A stretch of 64,000 bases of DNA. It comes from Sphingomonadales bacterium EhC05 (GTDB lineage Bacteria > Pseudomonadota > Alphaproteobacteria > Sphingomonadales > Sphingomonadaceae). A program made the position numbers and the translations under genes. Positions 44,111 to 53,847 of this stretch are shown in pieces. The stretch's first letter is position 1, and each line of letters opens with the position of its first letter. The stretch lies in assembly GCA_001650955.1 (NCBI GenBank), contig LXYP01000045.1, positions 1-64,000 of the forward strand. The letters are read 5' to 3'. The notes below the pieces were generated by a model that did no database searches, had not been told where the DNA came from, and worked only from the letters and a program-made list of their open reading frames with translations.

Positions 44111-46854
44111 GCTTCGGGATCGCCCCCGGTTTCCGGTTTGGCCGTATCTTCGGAAGGTGCTTCCGTTGCCAATTCTTCCGCGATCAATTCTTCCGCTTCA
44201 TTCTCAGCCTCTTCATCTTCGTCAATCTTGGCGGCTCCGACAACTTGTTCGCTACCCGCCACATCGAACAGTCTGACGCCAGAGCTGTTGCGACCAATGA
44301 CGCGCATGTCGGCGACTTTCATCCGGATGAGCTTGGCCTGATCGGTGACGAGCATGACCTGCTCGTCATCAGTTGCGCGGAAACTGGCGACGACGGTACC
44401 GTTACGCTTGATATTGTCGATGTTGAGTATGCCTTGACCACCGCGACCGGACTGGCGATATTCAAAGGCGCTCGAGCGTTTGCCATAGCCATTTGCGCAG
44501 ACGGTGAGGACAAATTCTTCATTCTCGGAAAATTCGGCCATCCGTTCGGCGGACAGTTCCGACTCATTCTCATTATCTTTCCACGGCGCGGCTTTGAGAT
44601 ATTGATCGCGCTCTTCCGTCGTCGCCTCAAATCCCTTCAAGACCGACAATGAGATAACTTCATCATCATCTTTCAACGCTATGCCGCGGACCCCGGTGGA
44701 CGTCCGGCTCTGGAAAGAGCGTACCGCATCGCCAGCAAAGCGAATGGCCTTGCCATTGTTCGTCGCGAGCAGGACATCATCATTGTCCGACAGCAATTTC
44801 ACGCCGATCAGCCGATCATCGCTGTCCTCGTCAAATTTCATCGCGAACTTGCCATTAGATGGCACGTTGGTGAAACTATCCATGCTGTTGCGACGGACGC
44901 CGCCTTTGGCGGTTGCAAACATGACATGCAGCGCCGCCCATTCGGCTTCATCTTCGGGCAATGGCAAGACGGTGGAAATCGTCTCACCCTCTGCCAAGGG
45001 CAGAAGATTGACCATCGGGCGGCCTTTGGTTTGCGGTCCACCTTCAGGCAGTTTCCAGACTTTCAAGCGATAGACTTTGCCGTGCGTCGAGAAGAACAGC
45101 ACCGGGGTATGGGTCGAGGTCACAAATAATTCGGTGACCGCATCCTCATCCTTGGTCGCCATGCCGGCGCGGCCCTTGCCGCCGCGGCGCTGGGCGCGGA
45201 ACGTGTCGAGCGGGGTGCGTTTGATATAGCCGCTGTGGGTGACGGTGACGACCATTTCGGACCGTTCCATCAAATCTTCATCTTCCAGGCCATCCCAGGC
45301 GGCGGTAATTTCGCTGATCCGCGGTGTCGCAAATTGATCGCGCACGTCTTCGAGCTCTTCGCGCATCACCGCGTAGAGCTTCACACGATCCGCCAGAATT
45401 GCCAGATATTCCTCAATCGCAACGGCCAATTCTTTCAGCTCGTCACCGATTTCTTCGCGGCCCAAGGCAGTCAGTTTCTGCAGGCGCAGGTCGAGAATCG
45501 CCTTCACCTGGATGGCCGATAATTTATAAGAATCGCCCTCGACATCGGTCTCGGTTGCTTCGACCAGCCGGATATAGGGCGCGATTTCGGCAATCGGCCA
45601 TTCCCGCGCGAGCAGAGATTCGCGCGCTTCGGTTGGCGTCGCTGATCCGCGAATGATGCGGACAACTTCATCCATATTGGTGACGGCGACCACAAGGCCG
45701 AGCAAGACATGCGCCCGATCGCGCGCCTTGTTCAGTTCAAATTTCGTCCGGCGGGTGATGACCTCTTCGCGGAATTTGACGAAGGCCTCGATAATGTCGC
45801 GCAGGTTGAGCACTTCCGGCCGTCCGCCCCGGATCGCCAGCATATTGGCTGGAAAACTGGATTGGGCAGGGGTGAAGCGCCACAATTGGTTGAGTACGAC
45901 ATCTGGCGTCGCATCGCGCTTGAGCTCGATGACAACCCGCACGCCGGCACGACTGGATTCGTCGCGAATGTCGGACACGCCTTCGATGCGTTTGTCCTTT
46001 GCCGCATCGGCGATTTTTTCAACCAAGCCGGATTTGCCGACCTGAAAGGGAATAGAGGTCAGGACGATCGAACGTTTGTCGCCGCGGCCTTCCTCGATGA
46101 CATGACGCGCGCGCATCATGATCGATCCGCGTCCATCCTTATAGGCGGCTCGCGCACCGGATTGTCCCAAAATCAGCGGCGCTGTCGGGAAATCCGGTCC
46201 CGGAATAATCTCGATCAATTCATCGATCGTAATCGCCGGATTTTCGATATAGGCGAGCGACGCGTTGATGACTTCGCCGAGATTATGTGGCGGGATATTG
46301 GTCGCCATGCCAACCGCGATACCGCCAGCACCATTCACCAGCAGATTCGGGAAGCGGGCAGGCAAAACATTCGGCTCTTGCCGGCTGCCATCATAATTGG
46401 GAACAAAATCGACGGTATCCTTGTCGAGATCGTTGAGCAGAAAATTCGCGACCTTGTTCAGCCGGGCCTCGGTGTAACGCATCGAGGCAGGCATGTCCGG
46501 ATCCATCGAACCGAAATTTCCCTGACCGTCGATCAGCGGAACCCGCATCGACCAATCCTGGGTCATCCGCGCTAGTGCCATATAGATCGCGCTATCGCCA
46601 TGGGGATGATAATTGCCCATCACATCGCCGACAATTTTTGCGCATTTGCGATAGGGTCGTCCGGCGACCATTCCGCCTTCTTGCGACGCAAACAGGATGC
46701 GCCGGTGAACCGGCTTCAGACCGTCGCGAACATCCGGCAATGCGCGGCTGACGATGACGGACATCGCATAATCCATATAGCTGGATTTCATCTCATCGAC
46801 GATGTCTACCGGTTCAATATCGGAAGAGGATGGTGGAGTGGTTTGTTCGTTCAC
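44107..46854 (-). CDS. gyrA: DNA gyrase subunit A
   Basis: 915 residues. The breakage-reunion domain has the catalytic Tyr127 ([10 protein letters not shown]), the nearby VHRRILFA region and [19 protein letters not shown]. The C-terminal beta-pinwheel carries the GyrA box [10 protein letters not shown]. The acidic C-terminal tail ([30 protein letters not shown] type) is typical. In the quinolone-resistance-determining region Ser88 (equivalent to E. coli Ser83) is kept, but the position equivalent to Asp87 is Met92. Promoter and start region lie in 46855-46911. It overlaps the GNAT start by 4 bases. Confidence 0.98.
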   Translation of the reverse strand: MNEQTTPPSSSDIEPVDIVDEMKSSYMDYAMSVIVSRALPDVRDGLKPVHRRILFASQEGGMVAGRPYRKCAKIVGDVMGNYHPHGDSAIYMALARMTQDWSMRVPLIDGQGNFGSMDPDMPASMRYTEARLNKVANFLLNDLDKDTVDFVPNYDGSRQEPNVLPARFPNLLVNGAGGIAVGMATNIPPHNLGEVINASLAYIENPAITIDELIEIIPGPDFPTAPLILGQSGARAAYKDGRGSIMMRARHVIEEGRGDKRSIVLTSIPFQVGKSGLVEKIADAAKDKRIEGVSDIRDESSRAGVRVVIELKRDATPDVVLNQLWRFTPAQSSFPANMLAIRGGRPEVLNLRDIIEAFVKFREEVITRRTKFELNKARDRAHVLLGLVVAVTNMDEVVRIIRGSATPTEARESLLAREWPIAEIAPYIRLVEATETDVEGDSYKLSAIQVKAILDLRLQKLTALGREEIGDELKELAVAIEEYLAILADRVKLYAVMREELEDVRDQFATPRISEITAAWDGLEDEDLMERSEMVVTVTHSGYIKRTPLDTFRAQRRGGKGRAGMATKDEDAVTELFVTSTHTPVLFFSTHGKVYRLKVWKLPEGGPQTKGRPMVNLLPLAEGETISTVLPLPEDEAEWAALHVMFATAKGGVRRNSMDSFTNVPSNGKFAMKFDEDSDDRLIGVKLLSDNDDVLLATNNGKAIRFAGDAVRSFQSRTSTGVRGIALKDDDEVISLSVLKGFEATTEERDQYLKAAPWKDNENESELSAERMAEFSENEEFVLTVCANGYGKRSSAFEYRQSGRGGQGILNIDNIKRNGTVVASFRATDDEQVMLVTDQAKLIRMKVADMRVIGRNSSGVRLFDVAGSEQVVGAAKIDEDEEAENEAEELIAEELATEAPSEDTAKPETGGDPEA

Positions 46855-46911
46855 AAACGGGCCTTTTTCATGGGTTTTGATTGTCGATTCTTCTAGGGGA
46901 ATGCCGCGGCA

Positions 46912-46936
46912 AAAGCTAGCCTTTCGGCATAGCTTT
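46912..46936 (-). terminator. Intrinsic terminator downstream of the SDR-yaaA unit
   Basis: On the minus strand AAAGCTA and TAGCTTT enclose an inner GCC / GGC stem with a GAAA tetraloop, and the 3' arm runs into TTTT. It lies about 25 bases after the SDR stop codon and stops readthrough towards gyrA. Confidence 0.7.
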
Positions 46937-46959
46937 CCAATATTGAGACAGCATCGAAA

Positions 46960-47664
46960 TCAGGGTTTGATTTCTTCTCCGTCCCAAGCAAAAACCTTGC
47001 CGCTATCTGCGGGTTTTAGGCCATCAAGAACATCCAGAAGTTGTAACGCCGCACGATCCGGATCAAACAATTTTCCGGGCGGCACATTGGTCTGGAACGG
47101 CTTGCTGAGCGACGTATCAACGGTCCCGGGATGCAATGCGACAATGATCGATCGTTTGTTTTTCCGTGACCATTCAATTGCCAGATTGCGGATCATCATG
47201 TTGAGTGCCGCCTTGGCCGCCCGATAGCCATACCATCCGCCCAGGCGATTGTCGGAAATACTGCCAACCCGAGCCGAAATTGCAGCAAATTTGGTGATAT
47301 TTTCCTTGGGCATCAATGGCAGAAAATATTTGGCGACGAGCGCCGGGCCAATCGCATTGACCTGATAATTTTCGGTTAGCCAGTCCTGATCCAGTTCGCG
47401 AAGGCTTTTTTCTGGTCCGCGCGTGTCACTGTGAAGCAGCCCGGTTGCAACAAATATGAGGGATGGCGATATTCCGCTGTCTTTGAGGAAGCTTGCCGCT
47501 GCGCCGATAGTTTGCTCGGACTGGATGTCCAAATGAAACGGGCCTTCGCTCGTTCGGGAGAATCGGACTACCTGATCATATTCATCTTCGGCCTCGACCG
47601 CATTTGCGAAAGCGCAGCCGATTCCGCCGGACGCGCCAATGACAACCGCTGTTTTGCAGGTCAT
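46960..47664 (-). CDS. Short-chain dehydrogenase/reductase
   Basis: 234-residue SDR protein. The cofactor motif is GASGGIG (TAVVIGASGGIGCAF), the active-site Tyr/Lys are in YGYRAAK (YxxxK) and the catalytic Ser in FAAISARVGS. The size and the CsgA (C-factor)-like character fit the short soluble SDRs of alphaproteobacteria. Substrate unknown. Its start overlaps the yaaA stop by 4 bases (ATGA), so it is translated with yaaA. Confidence 0.88.
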   Translation of the reverse strand: MTCKTAVVIGASGGIGCAFANAVEAEDEYDQVVRFSRTSEGPFHLDIQSEQTIGAAASFLKDSGISPSLIFVATGLLHSDTRGPEKSLRELDQDWLTENYQVNAIGPALVAKYFLPLMPKENITKFAAISARVGSISDNRLGGWYGYRAAKAALNMMIRNLAIEWSRKNKRSIIVALHPGTVDTSLSKPFQTNVPPGKLFDPDRAALQLLDVLDGLKPADSGKVFAWDGEEIKP

Positions 47665-48419
47665 GATCGAATGAAGCGCAAGCTGTCATTGGTGCTGGTC
47701 GACGGATCAAATGCATAGCCGTCGCTATCGAAACCCAGCAATGCTGTGGGGTCGGTGAGGTGATTTTCGCAAATGTAACGCGCCATCATGCCACGGGCCC
47801 GTTTGGCTTCGAAACTGATAAATTTCGGACCATCGGGACTGTCTTTACGAAAATCGACTTCGATAATGCGGGCATTCAGTTTGCTTGCGTAGGGTTTGAC
47901 GGAGGCCCAATATTCATTGCTTGCGAGATTGACGATCACCCGCTGCCCGGTCGCAGCCATATCGCCAACCAGTTGCGTCGCGATTTTGTCTTTCCAGAAG
48001 TCGGTCAGCTTCTTGTATCTCGGCGCCCATCTTGTACCCATTTCCAGACGGTGGGGACGAATCGGATCGAGCGGGCGCAACAGGCCGTAGAGGCCAGACA
48101 AGATCCTCAGGTGATTTTGTGCGAAATCCAGCGCTTCCGGTTGCAGGCTCTGTGCTTCGAGCCCCGTGTAAACATCGCCATTATATGCAAATATCGCGGC
48201 ACGCTCCGGCTGATCGAAAAACTGGGCGTAACGGCCTCTGTTCAGCTCAATCAGATTATCGGAAACCGGCATGATCTGCTTGAGTTTCGTTTTGGAGAGA
48301 TTGGAGATAGCTCCAACCAGACGGGAAGTCTCTTCTGGAAAATAGTTTTCCGTCGCCTGAAGTTCAGGAATGGTACTTTCAAAATCCAGAGATTTTGCGG
48401 GAGAAATGACAGCGAGCAC
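47661..48419 (-). CDS. yaaA: Peroxide stress protein YaaA
   Basis: 252 residues of the UPF0246/DUF328 family. The N-terminus MLAVISPAKSLDFE is typical, and segments NLIELNRGRYAQFF, AIFAYNGDVYTGLEAQSL, LRILSGLYGLLRPLDPIRPHRLEMG and VDFRKDSPDGPKFISFEAKRARG are diagnostic. In E. coli YaaA limits iron availability under hydrogen peroxide stress. It is the first gene of a two-gene unit with the SDR gene and is divergent from the gene at 48613 across 193 bases. Confidence 0.95.
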   Translation of the reverse strand: MLAVISPAKSLDFESTIPELQATENYFPEETSRLVGAISNLSKTKLKQIMPVSDNLIELNRGRYAQFFDQPERAAIFAYNGDVYTGLEAQSLQPEALDFAQNHLRILSGLYGLLRPLDPIRPHRLEMGTRWAPRYKKLTDFWKDKIATQLVGDMAATGQRVIVNLASNEYWASVKPYASKLNARIIEVDFRKDSPDGPKFISFEAKRARGMMARYICENHLTDPTALLGFDSDGYAFDPSTSTNDSLRFIRS

Positions 48420-48612
48420 GCGATTTTACCTCTTTATACAATTCATCTAGGCATCAGCCGTTCGGCGACCGGGATTGTTCAACATCCATTCAGCGGATTT
48501 ATCCTAGAAAAGCCTAGAAATCTTGGTAATAGAGCCAAGACAGTTTGTGGTGCAACCATATTCTGGGCAGCTTGCCTGCCCCAGATAACAATAATCTATC
48601 CGGAGGATTTTT

Positions 48613-49920
48613 ATGCGTTTTCTATCTCATTTTTCGATGGCCGTAGCTTTGGCTGCAACAGGCGTCGTGGCAATCACGGCATTGCCGCAGGACGCCCAGG
48701 CCCAGAAGAAGAAGAAAAAAAAGGACGAGGGCTCAGAAGTCAAGATTAGCAAAGAAGTCCGGCCCAAAGTTGCTGCTATTCAAGCCGCCATGGCGAGTGA
48801 GGCACCAACGGCTGCCAAACCGCTTGTGGAAGCGCTGCTTGCAGAAACTCTGGGGGCGGACGATATGTTTGTCGCTGGAACATTGGCGATTCAGCTGGGC
48901 GGTCAGTTGAAAGACACCGGCCTGCAGGAACAAGGCATTATCGCTTCGCTTAACAGCGGAAAAACGGCGGCCGCCCAATTGCCCGCATTTAATTTTTTCG
49001 CAGGTAACTTCGCTTATGGCGCCGAACGCTGGGCAGAAGCGGCTCAACGGTTCCAGGCAGCCTATGATCTTGGCTATCGTCAGAATAATATCGAGCCGTT
49101 GCTGGCGGAAACTTATTTCAAACGAAATATGTTCCCTCAGGGTCTGGCCAAATGGGACCAGATATTGGCAGATGCCAACGCGTCCGAGCCCAAGGCTCAG
49201 GAAGCCTGGTACAGAATGGCGCGCGACCGCGCATTGGCCAGTAAAGATGCCGGGCTTTACGCGGTCTGGGCGTCCAAATGGGCTGCGGCTTATCCGTCCG
49301 GTGACTCATGGGGCGATGCCATTGCCGCCAGTCGCAGAACCTCGCAATCCGACAGCATTCAGAATCTCGAAGTATTGCGCTTTATGAAGGCCAGCGATTC
49401 TCTCAGAACGGCCAGAGATTATCGGGAATATGTGGAGGAAGCCCAGCGCAAGAATCTCTTCGGTGATATTGTTGCGGTGTTGGAGCAGGGTCAGCAGAAG
49501 GCCATTCTCGCGTCAAACAATCCGCTTATCGCTGAATATCTGGTGCCCGCGCGGAGCAAGATATCCGAAGATCGCGCTTCTTTGCCGCAGGCACCGTCGG
49601 CCGTCAGAGGATCGGGCAGCAGTTCGGTCATGATGAATTTTGCTGATGTTTGGCTGGGTTATAAGGATTATGCCAAGGCGTCGGCCTTTTATGAGGCCGG
49701 GCTTGCCAAAGCTGGTGCAGATATGAATCGCGGATATATGGGTATTGGAACGGCGCATGCCTATGCCGGTGATTATGATGCAGCCAAGGCCGCCTTTGCG
49801 AAAGTATCTGGTACCCGAGCACCGCTGGCAAATATGTGGCAGACCTGGATCGGTCAGCAATCAGCTGCTGCGGCCCCGGCGGCGGCAACTGCTGAGGTTC
49901 CTGCGGAACCCGCTACATGA
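48613..49920 (+). CDS. Secreted TPR-like helical repeat protein
   Basis: 435 residues. A signal peptide (SMAVALAATGVVAITALPQDAQA, cut near residue 31) is followed by a lysine run (QKKKKKKDE). A long alpha-alpha repeat region (AAQRFQAAYDLGYRQNN, PLLAETYFKRNMFPQGLAKWDQIL, ASAFYEAGLAKAGADM, AYAGDYDAAKAAFAKV) resembles tetratricopeptide repeats, and the tail is A/P-rich (AAAAPAAATAEVPAEPAT). Probably periplasmic or surface-associated with a scaffolding role. A strong GGAGGA site (48602-48607) precedes the ATG. No catalytic motif is seen. Confidence 0.75.
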   Translation: MRFLSHFSMAVALAATGVVAITALPQDAQAQKKKKKKDEGSEVKISKEVRPKVAAIQAAMASEAPTAAKPLVEALLAETLGADDMFVAGTLAIQLGGQLKDTGLQEQGIIASLNSGKTAAAQLPAFNFFAGNFAYGAERWAEAAQRFQAAYDLGYRQNNIEPLLAETYFKRNMFPQGLAKWDQILADANASEPKAQEAWYRMARDRALASKDAGLYAVWASKWAAAYPSGDSWGDAIAASRRTSQSDSIQNLEVLRFMKASDSLRTARDYREYVEEAQRKNLFGDIVAVLEQGQQKAILASNNPLIAEYLVPARSKISEDRASLPQAPSAVRGSGSSSVMMNFADVWLGYKDYAKASAFYEAGLAKAGADMNRGYMGIGTAHAYAGDYDAAKAAFAKVSGTRAPLANMWQTWIGQQSAAAAPAAATAEVPAEPAT

Positions 49921-49940
49921 TCTGATTTTTAAATTTGCGA

Positions 49941-49967
49941 AAAAGGGCGCTTCTGGCGCCCTTTTTT
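49941..49967. terminator. Bidirectional intrinsic terminator
   Basis: AAAAGGGCGC (49941-49950) and its complement GCGCCCTTTT form a 10-bp stem around a 5-base loop, with T-runs on both strands. It ends transcription of the gene at 48613 and of the convergent Lrp gene, whose stop codon overlaps its right end. Confidence 0.88.
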
Positions 49968-50439
49968 ATCCTTCAATGGGTACGCCAGGCAAATGTTTGG
50001 CGGATCGGATTGTCAGGGAGGTCTTGACGCTCGCAACATTGGGCGCTGCAGTGAGCTGACTGGTGAGGAAACTCTGGAATTGCTGCAAATCCTTGGCAAC
50101 AACCTTGAGGATGAAGTCGATCTCGCCATTGAGCATATAGCATTCACGCACCTCGGGCAGCTGCTGGACGTGATCTTCGAACATCTGGAGGTCTGCTTCG
50201 GCCTGGCTTTTCAAGCTGACCATGGCAAAGACGGTAATGGTATAACCCATTTTCGTCGGATCAATCGCTGCGTGATAGGATTTTATGACGCCTTCATCTT
50301 CCAGAGTCCGCATCCGCCGCAAGCAGGGGGGCGCCGTCAGCCCAACGCTTTGAGCTAATTCTACATTGGTAATGCGACCATCGGTTTGGAGTCGATCCAA
50401 AATTCTCAGATCAATCTCGTCAAGGTTTGTATCAGCCAT
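49966..50439 (-). CDS. Lrp/AsnC-family transcriptional regulator
   Basis: 157 residues. The N-terminal winged helix-turn-helix (LDEIDLRILDRLQTDGRITNVELAQSVGLTAPPCLRRMRTLEDEGVI, ~6-52) is followed by the RAM ligand-binding domain (VFAMVSLKSQAEADL ... VRECYMLNGEIDFILKVVAKDLQQFQSFL). Members sense amino acids and form octamers. No amino-acid metabolism genes are adjacent, so the regulon is unknown. It is convergent with the gene at 48613, sharing the terminator at 49941-49967, and divergent from the kinase-like gene at 50586. Confidence 0.93.
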   Translation of the reverse strand: MADTNLDEIDLRILDRLQTDGRITNVELAQSVGLTAPPCLRRMRTLEDEGVIKSYHAAIDPTKMGYTITVFAMVSLKSQAEADLQMFEDHVQQLPEVRECYMLNGEIDFILKVVAKDLQQFQSFLTSQLTAAPNVASVKTSLTIRSAKHLPGVPIEG

Positions 50440-50585
50440 TGTAATGTAATTTCCGTTCGCGAATCATAGGAGCGTTATAATATAATTAGAATTCCCAGCA
50501 ATGCTATCACGATTGTCCCACATTGTGACGCGGCTTATTCGGTTGTTCCAGTATCATTTTTAAACGGTTATCAATCCGTTAACAG

Positions 50586-52295
50586 TTGCGAAAAGTAACG
50601 ACCATTGGGATAACCATTTTGCGCTTCGATGACCGCCTCAACACCGTATTAAAAGGGTCGCTGCCTGAAGGGCTTGCGGCTGCCCTACAATGGCGACAAG
50701 TAGCTGATCTCCTAGCACAAAAGCCTGGTGATCTGGCAAATGAAGACGTTCAAATGGGGCTGACTCGGCTACGTGATCTGCACGACCGGGTATCCGAATC
50801 GGACCGGCTTTCGGCTGTGGAGGCCCTTGATGGGCGACTGCGGTCCGCGCCACTGCTTGTCTATCTATGCGCCGATCAAGATTCGATCTGCGATGCGGCC
50901 ATTGCCGGTGCGGATCTTTCCGAAGAGTCGCTCGCTGACGTTTTTCCCCAGCTTTCTGCGCGAGCCCAATCTCGCTTGAAATCGACCGGACAATTTGTCG
51001 AGAAGCAGCGAGAAGCCGAAGTACCGATAGCGATTTACGCGCAGGACCATCTGCCAGCGTCGGATTCTCAAACAGTTACAGATATCGACCCATCACCGGA
51101 ATCCGGCAAAGGCGAGGGGGAGGAAACGGCCGAAAATTCCCAGATCAGCGCGCTTGTAGACAAGATTGCAGATTATCAGAAGAATCGATCGTCCGAAGCC
51201 GCGCGGCTGCCGCGTGAAGATGAGCAGGTCACTGCTCTTGCCGCGGCACCGGCGAATGAAATCAATTTTGAAACCGACGAGACGGGCACGATTATCTGGA
51301 CCGAAGGTTCTCCGAAAGGGGCGATAATCGGAGTAACCATCGCGCAACCCACTTTCGATGACGGTCCCGGACCCGACGCTTATGGCGCGGCCGCCTTTCG
51401 TCAGCGCATGCCGCTGGAAAATGCCAGAATGCGGCTGTGTGGCGCGCAGAGCGTTGCGGGTGACTGGCGGATGCGAGCGATTCCCTATTTTAGCGAGGAC
51501 AGCGGGCGATTCAAAGGATATCGCGGAATCATGCGCCGGCCCAATGCTGCCGAAGATGTCGGCGTCGCTGCGATCGACTTTGATCGTCAGGAGCAGCTTC
51601 AGCAACTTATTCACGAACTGCGAACACCGCTTAATGCGATCATTGGTTTTAGCGAAATCATCGAGCAACAGCTGTTCGGGCCAGCATCCTTTGAATATCG
51701 CACGCTGGCGCGCAGTATCATGGATGAAGCTCGGCGATTGCTGACGGGATTCGAAGATCTGGATATTGCAGCGAAAATTGACTCCGGGCAATTGGTTGAT
51801 GAGCCTGGTCTGACCGATCCCAATTGGCTGTTCGATCGCATGGCGCAGCGGCTACAAAGTCTCACGCATAGCCGCATGGTGGAGTTGAGCATCAGCAAGG
51901 CGGAACCCGTTCGGGCTTTCGCCATGGATGAGCCATCTATCGAACGAATCTACGCGCGGCTGCTCTCAGCGGCGATTATTTCCTGCGAAAATGGCGAAGC
52001 CCTGGTCGGTGAATTGCGCACCCGTATCGGGATCAACCCGATGAACATATTCACTTTGTCGCGCCCATCGAGAATAAAGGATATTTCGGAAAAACAACTG
52101 CTTGATCCGTCGCAAGGCATTGATGGAGACGAGAATGATTCTTCACTTCTGGGGCTGGGCTTTTCGCTGCGATTGGTCAGAAATCTCGCTCAGGCAGCGT
52201 CGGGTTCTCTGACGATCCAGGCCGACAAGATTGCCTTGACCCTACCAGCGGCTCGGACTAGCGACATCAGCATTCAGGAAACTGAAATTGAATAA
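50586..52295 (+). CDS. Sensor-histidine-kinase-like protein with degenerate ATPase
   Basis: About 569 residues with no membrane segment. Order: N-terminal helical region, A/E-rich linker (~160-215), a PAS-like domain (NEINFETDETGTIIWTEG ... WRMRAIPYFSEDSGRFKGYRGIMRR, ~224-318), a DHp helix with intact H-box (LIHELRTPLNAIIGFSEII, His343) and a C-terminal HATPase-like part. The N-box Asn appears lost (LLSAAIISC where family members have LLSNAIKYT), and no DxGxG follows. A GLGFSLRLVRNLAQAASG stretch resembles the G2 box. It could act as a pseudokinase/phosphotransfer adaptor. Start TTG 50586 or TTG 50619 (RFDDRL). Confidence 0.7.
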   Translation: MRKVTTIGITILRFDDRLNTVLKGSLPEGLAAALQWRQVADLLAQKPGDLANEDVQMGLTRLRDLHDRVSESDRLSAVEALDGRLRSAPLLVYLCADQDSICDAAIAGADLSEESLADVFPQLSARAQSRLKSTGQFVEKQREAEVPIAIYAQDHLPASDSQTVTDIDPSPESGKGEGEETAENSQISALVDKIADYQKNRSSEAARLPREDEQVTALAAAPANEINFETDETGTIIWTEGSPKGAIIGVTIAQPTFDDGPGPDAYGAAAFRQRMPLENARMRLCGAQSVAGDWRMRAIPYFSEDSGRFKGYRGIMRRPNAAEDVGVAAIDFDRQEQLQQLIHELRTPLNAIIGFSEIIEQQLFGPASFEYRTLARSIMDEARRLLTGFEDLDIAAKIDSGQLVDEPGLTDPNWLFDRMAQRLQSLTHSRMVELSISKAEPVRAFAMDEPSIERIYARLLSAAIISCENGEALVGELRTRIGINPMNIFTLSRPSRIKDISEKQLLDPSQGIDGDENDSSLLGLGFSLRLVRNLAQAASGSLTIQADKIALTLPAARTSDISIQETEIE

Positions 52296-52336
52296 ATTAT
52301 CCGTTCAACCGGATATCCAAACTATTTTAGAGGTAA

Positions 52337-53371
52337 ATGACACCATCAGAAGAGTCTGCTCTCCGGGAATTGCCCGGACTATTGCCCCATAAGCTGGGTC
52401 AGTCGGTCAAATGGCCGGAAGCTTTTGGCCGTCGGTTCATGATTACTGTGGATACCGAAGAAGAGTTTGATTGGGAAGCGCCTTTTGAGCGGTCAGGCCA
52501 TACGACCGTCACGGTTCCGAAGCTCGAACGCTTTCAGCAATTTGCAGAAAAATTCGGGATTAAGCCGGTCTATTTTATCGATTATTCGATCATTGAAAGC
52601 GATGAGGCGGTTGCCTTTTTGAAAAGAGCGGTGAGCGCTGGCATCGCCACGGTTGGTGCGCATTTGCATCCATGGGTCACTCCGCCATTTGAAGAGCAGG
52701 TCAATAATTATAACAGTTTTGCGGGTAATCTTCCGGTCGAACTGGAAGAAAGGAAATTGGTCGCACTCCGCGATGCTATTGCTGAAAAAATTGGTGTTCT
52801 TCCAACAGCTTATCGTGCCGGACGCTATGGCATCGGACCTCAAACGGTTGAGATATTGCAACGACTGGGCTTTGAGATCGACAGCAGTATCCGGTCGCGA
52901 TTTGACTATAGCAGCGCCAGCGGCCCGGATTTCACAAAAATCGGATCAGAGCCATTTTGGTGGCATGGCGAAAATCAACTGCTCGAGGTTCCGTTGACCA
53001 CTGTCTATTCTGGAATGTTCCGGAAACAGCCAAATTTTCTTGCGAAAATCATGAACAGATATCCCGTTGCGAATGCCGTCTTCGCCCGCAGCAAGATCCT
53101 AGATCGTATTCCGCTGACCCCTGAGGGCGTGTCAGCGCGTGAAACCAAGGAAGCAATAGACGTGGCACTGGATGACGGCGTGCGGCTTCTCGTATTCTCT
53201 TTCCATAGTCCGTCCTTGTCCGCTGGTCATACGCCTTATGTCCGGACGAGCGAAGACCTGAATCAATTTTATGATTGGTGGCGCGACATTATCAATCATT
53301 TGACGCAAATCGGCGTCATGCCTGTTGATATGGAGGATCTGCTCCTCTCCGCGAAGCAGGCAATTGCCTGA
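52337..53371 (+). CDS. Polysaccharide deacetylase-family protein (WalW-like)
   Basis: 344 residues. The NodB-like fold begins MITVDTEEEFDW, with the Asp that activates the deacetylase. Further conserved elements are the metal-ligand region GAHLHPWVTPP, a TAYRAGRYGIGPQT segment and the late VFSFHSPSLSAGHTPY. It matches the WalW-type deacetylases linked to surface polysaccharide synthesis. The 41 bases after the kinase-like gene suggest possible co-transcription. No glycosyltransferase cluster is adjacent, so the substrate is unknown. Confidence 0.85.
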   Translation: MTPSEESALRELPGLLPHKLGQSVKWPEAFGRRFMITVDTEEEFDWEAPFERSGHTTVTVPKLERFQQFAEKFGIKPVYFIDYSIIESDEAVAFLKRAVSAGIATVGAHLHPWVTPPFEEQVNNYNSFAGNLPVELEERKLVALRDAIAEKIGVLPTAYRAGRYGIGPQTVEILQRLGFEIDSSIRSRFDYSSASGPDFTKIGSEPFWWHGENQLLEVPLTTVYSGMFRKQPNFLAKIMNRYPVANAVFARSKILDRIPLTPEGVSARETKEAIDVALDDGVRLLVFSFHSPSLSAGHTPYVRTSEDLNQFYDWWRDIINHLTQIGVMPVDMEDLLLSAKQAIA

Positions 53372-53478
53372 CTTGAAAGCTTGTTTGGATTTCTCGATTC
53401 ATCACGCTTGCCAAATCAGCATCGCTTCCGCTATCGGGACGAACCGTTGAGAGCGGCGTTGAAAAACTTATCTCAAAC

Positions 53479-53555
53479 GGGCCTGTAGCTCAGTTGGTTA
53501 GAGCTGGCCGCTCATAACGGCTAGGTCGGGGGTTCGAATCCCTCCGGGCCCACCA
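53479..53555 (+). tRNA. tRNA-Ile2 (CAT, lysidine-type)
   Basis: 77-base gene with encoded CCA. The acceptor GGGCCTG pairs with CGGGCCC, the D-arm is AGCTCAGTTGGTTAGAGC, and the anticodon loop CTCATAA gives CAT. The GGGCC...GGCCC acceptor fits the Ile2 class in alphaproteobacteria, whose C34 becomes lysidine. An elongator Met identity cannot be fully excluded by eye, but a better elongator candidate lies at 60289. Confidence 0.65.
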
Positions 53556-53715
53556 AATCTTCCGATATTTTTCGGCCGAGAGGCCGATAGAGCTGAAAGC
53601 GAAGCCTGTCTGTCGAAGCCGTGCGGCAGAATGGGCGCTAACGGTTCACGACTTGTGCGGAACCGTAAAAAACCTTTTGCATTTCCCCGACTCACCGCCT
53701 AGGGGAAGCGCGCGT

Positions 53716-53810
<95 letters not shown>

Positions 53811-53847
53811 CATACGATATTCTGGCTGGTCGCGTCCCGGTCATCGG

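Noticed and set aside
45709-46575. A 288-codon open frame opposite gyrA
   Set aside because: Antisense shadow of the gyrA breakage-reunion region; no domain seen.
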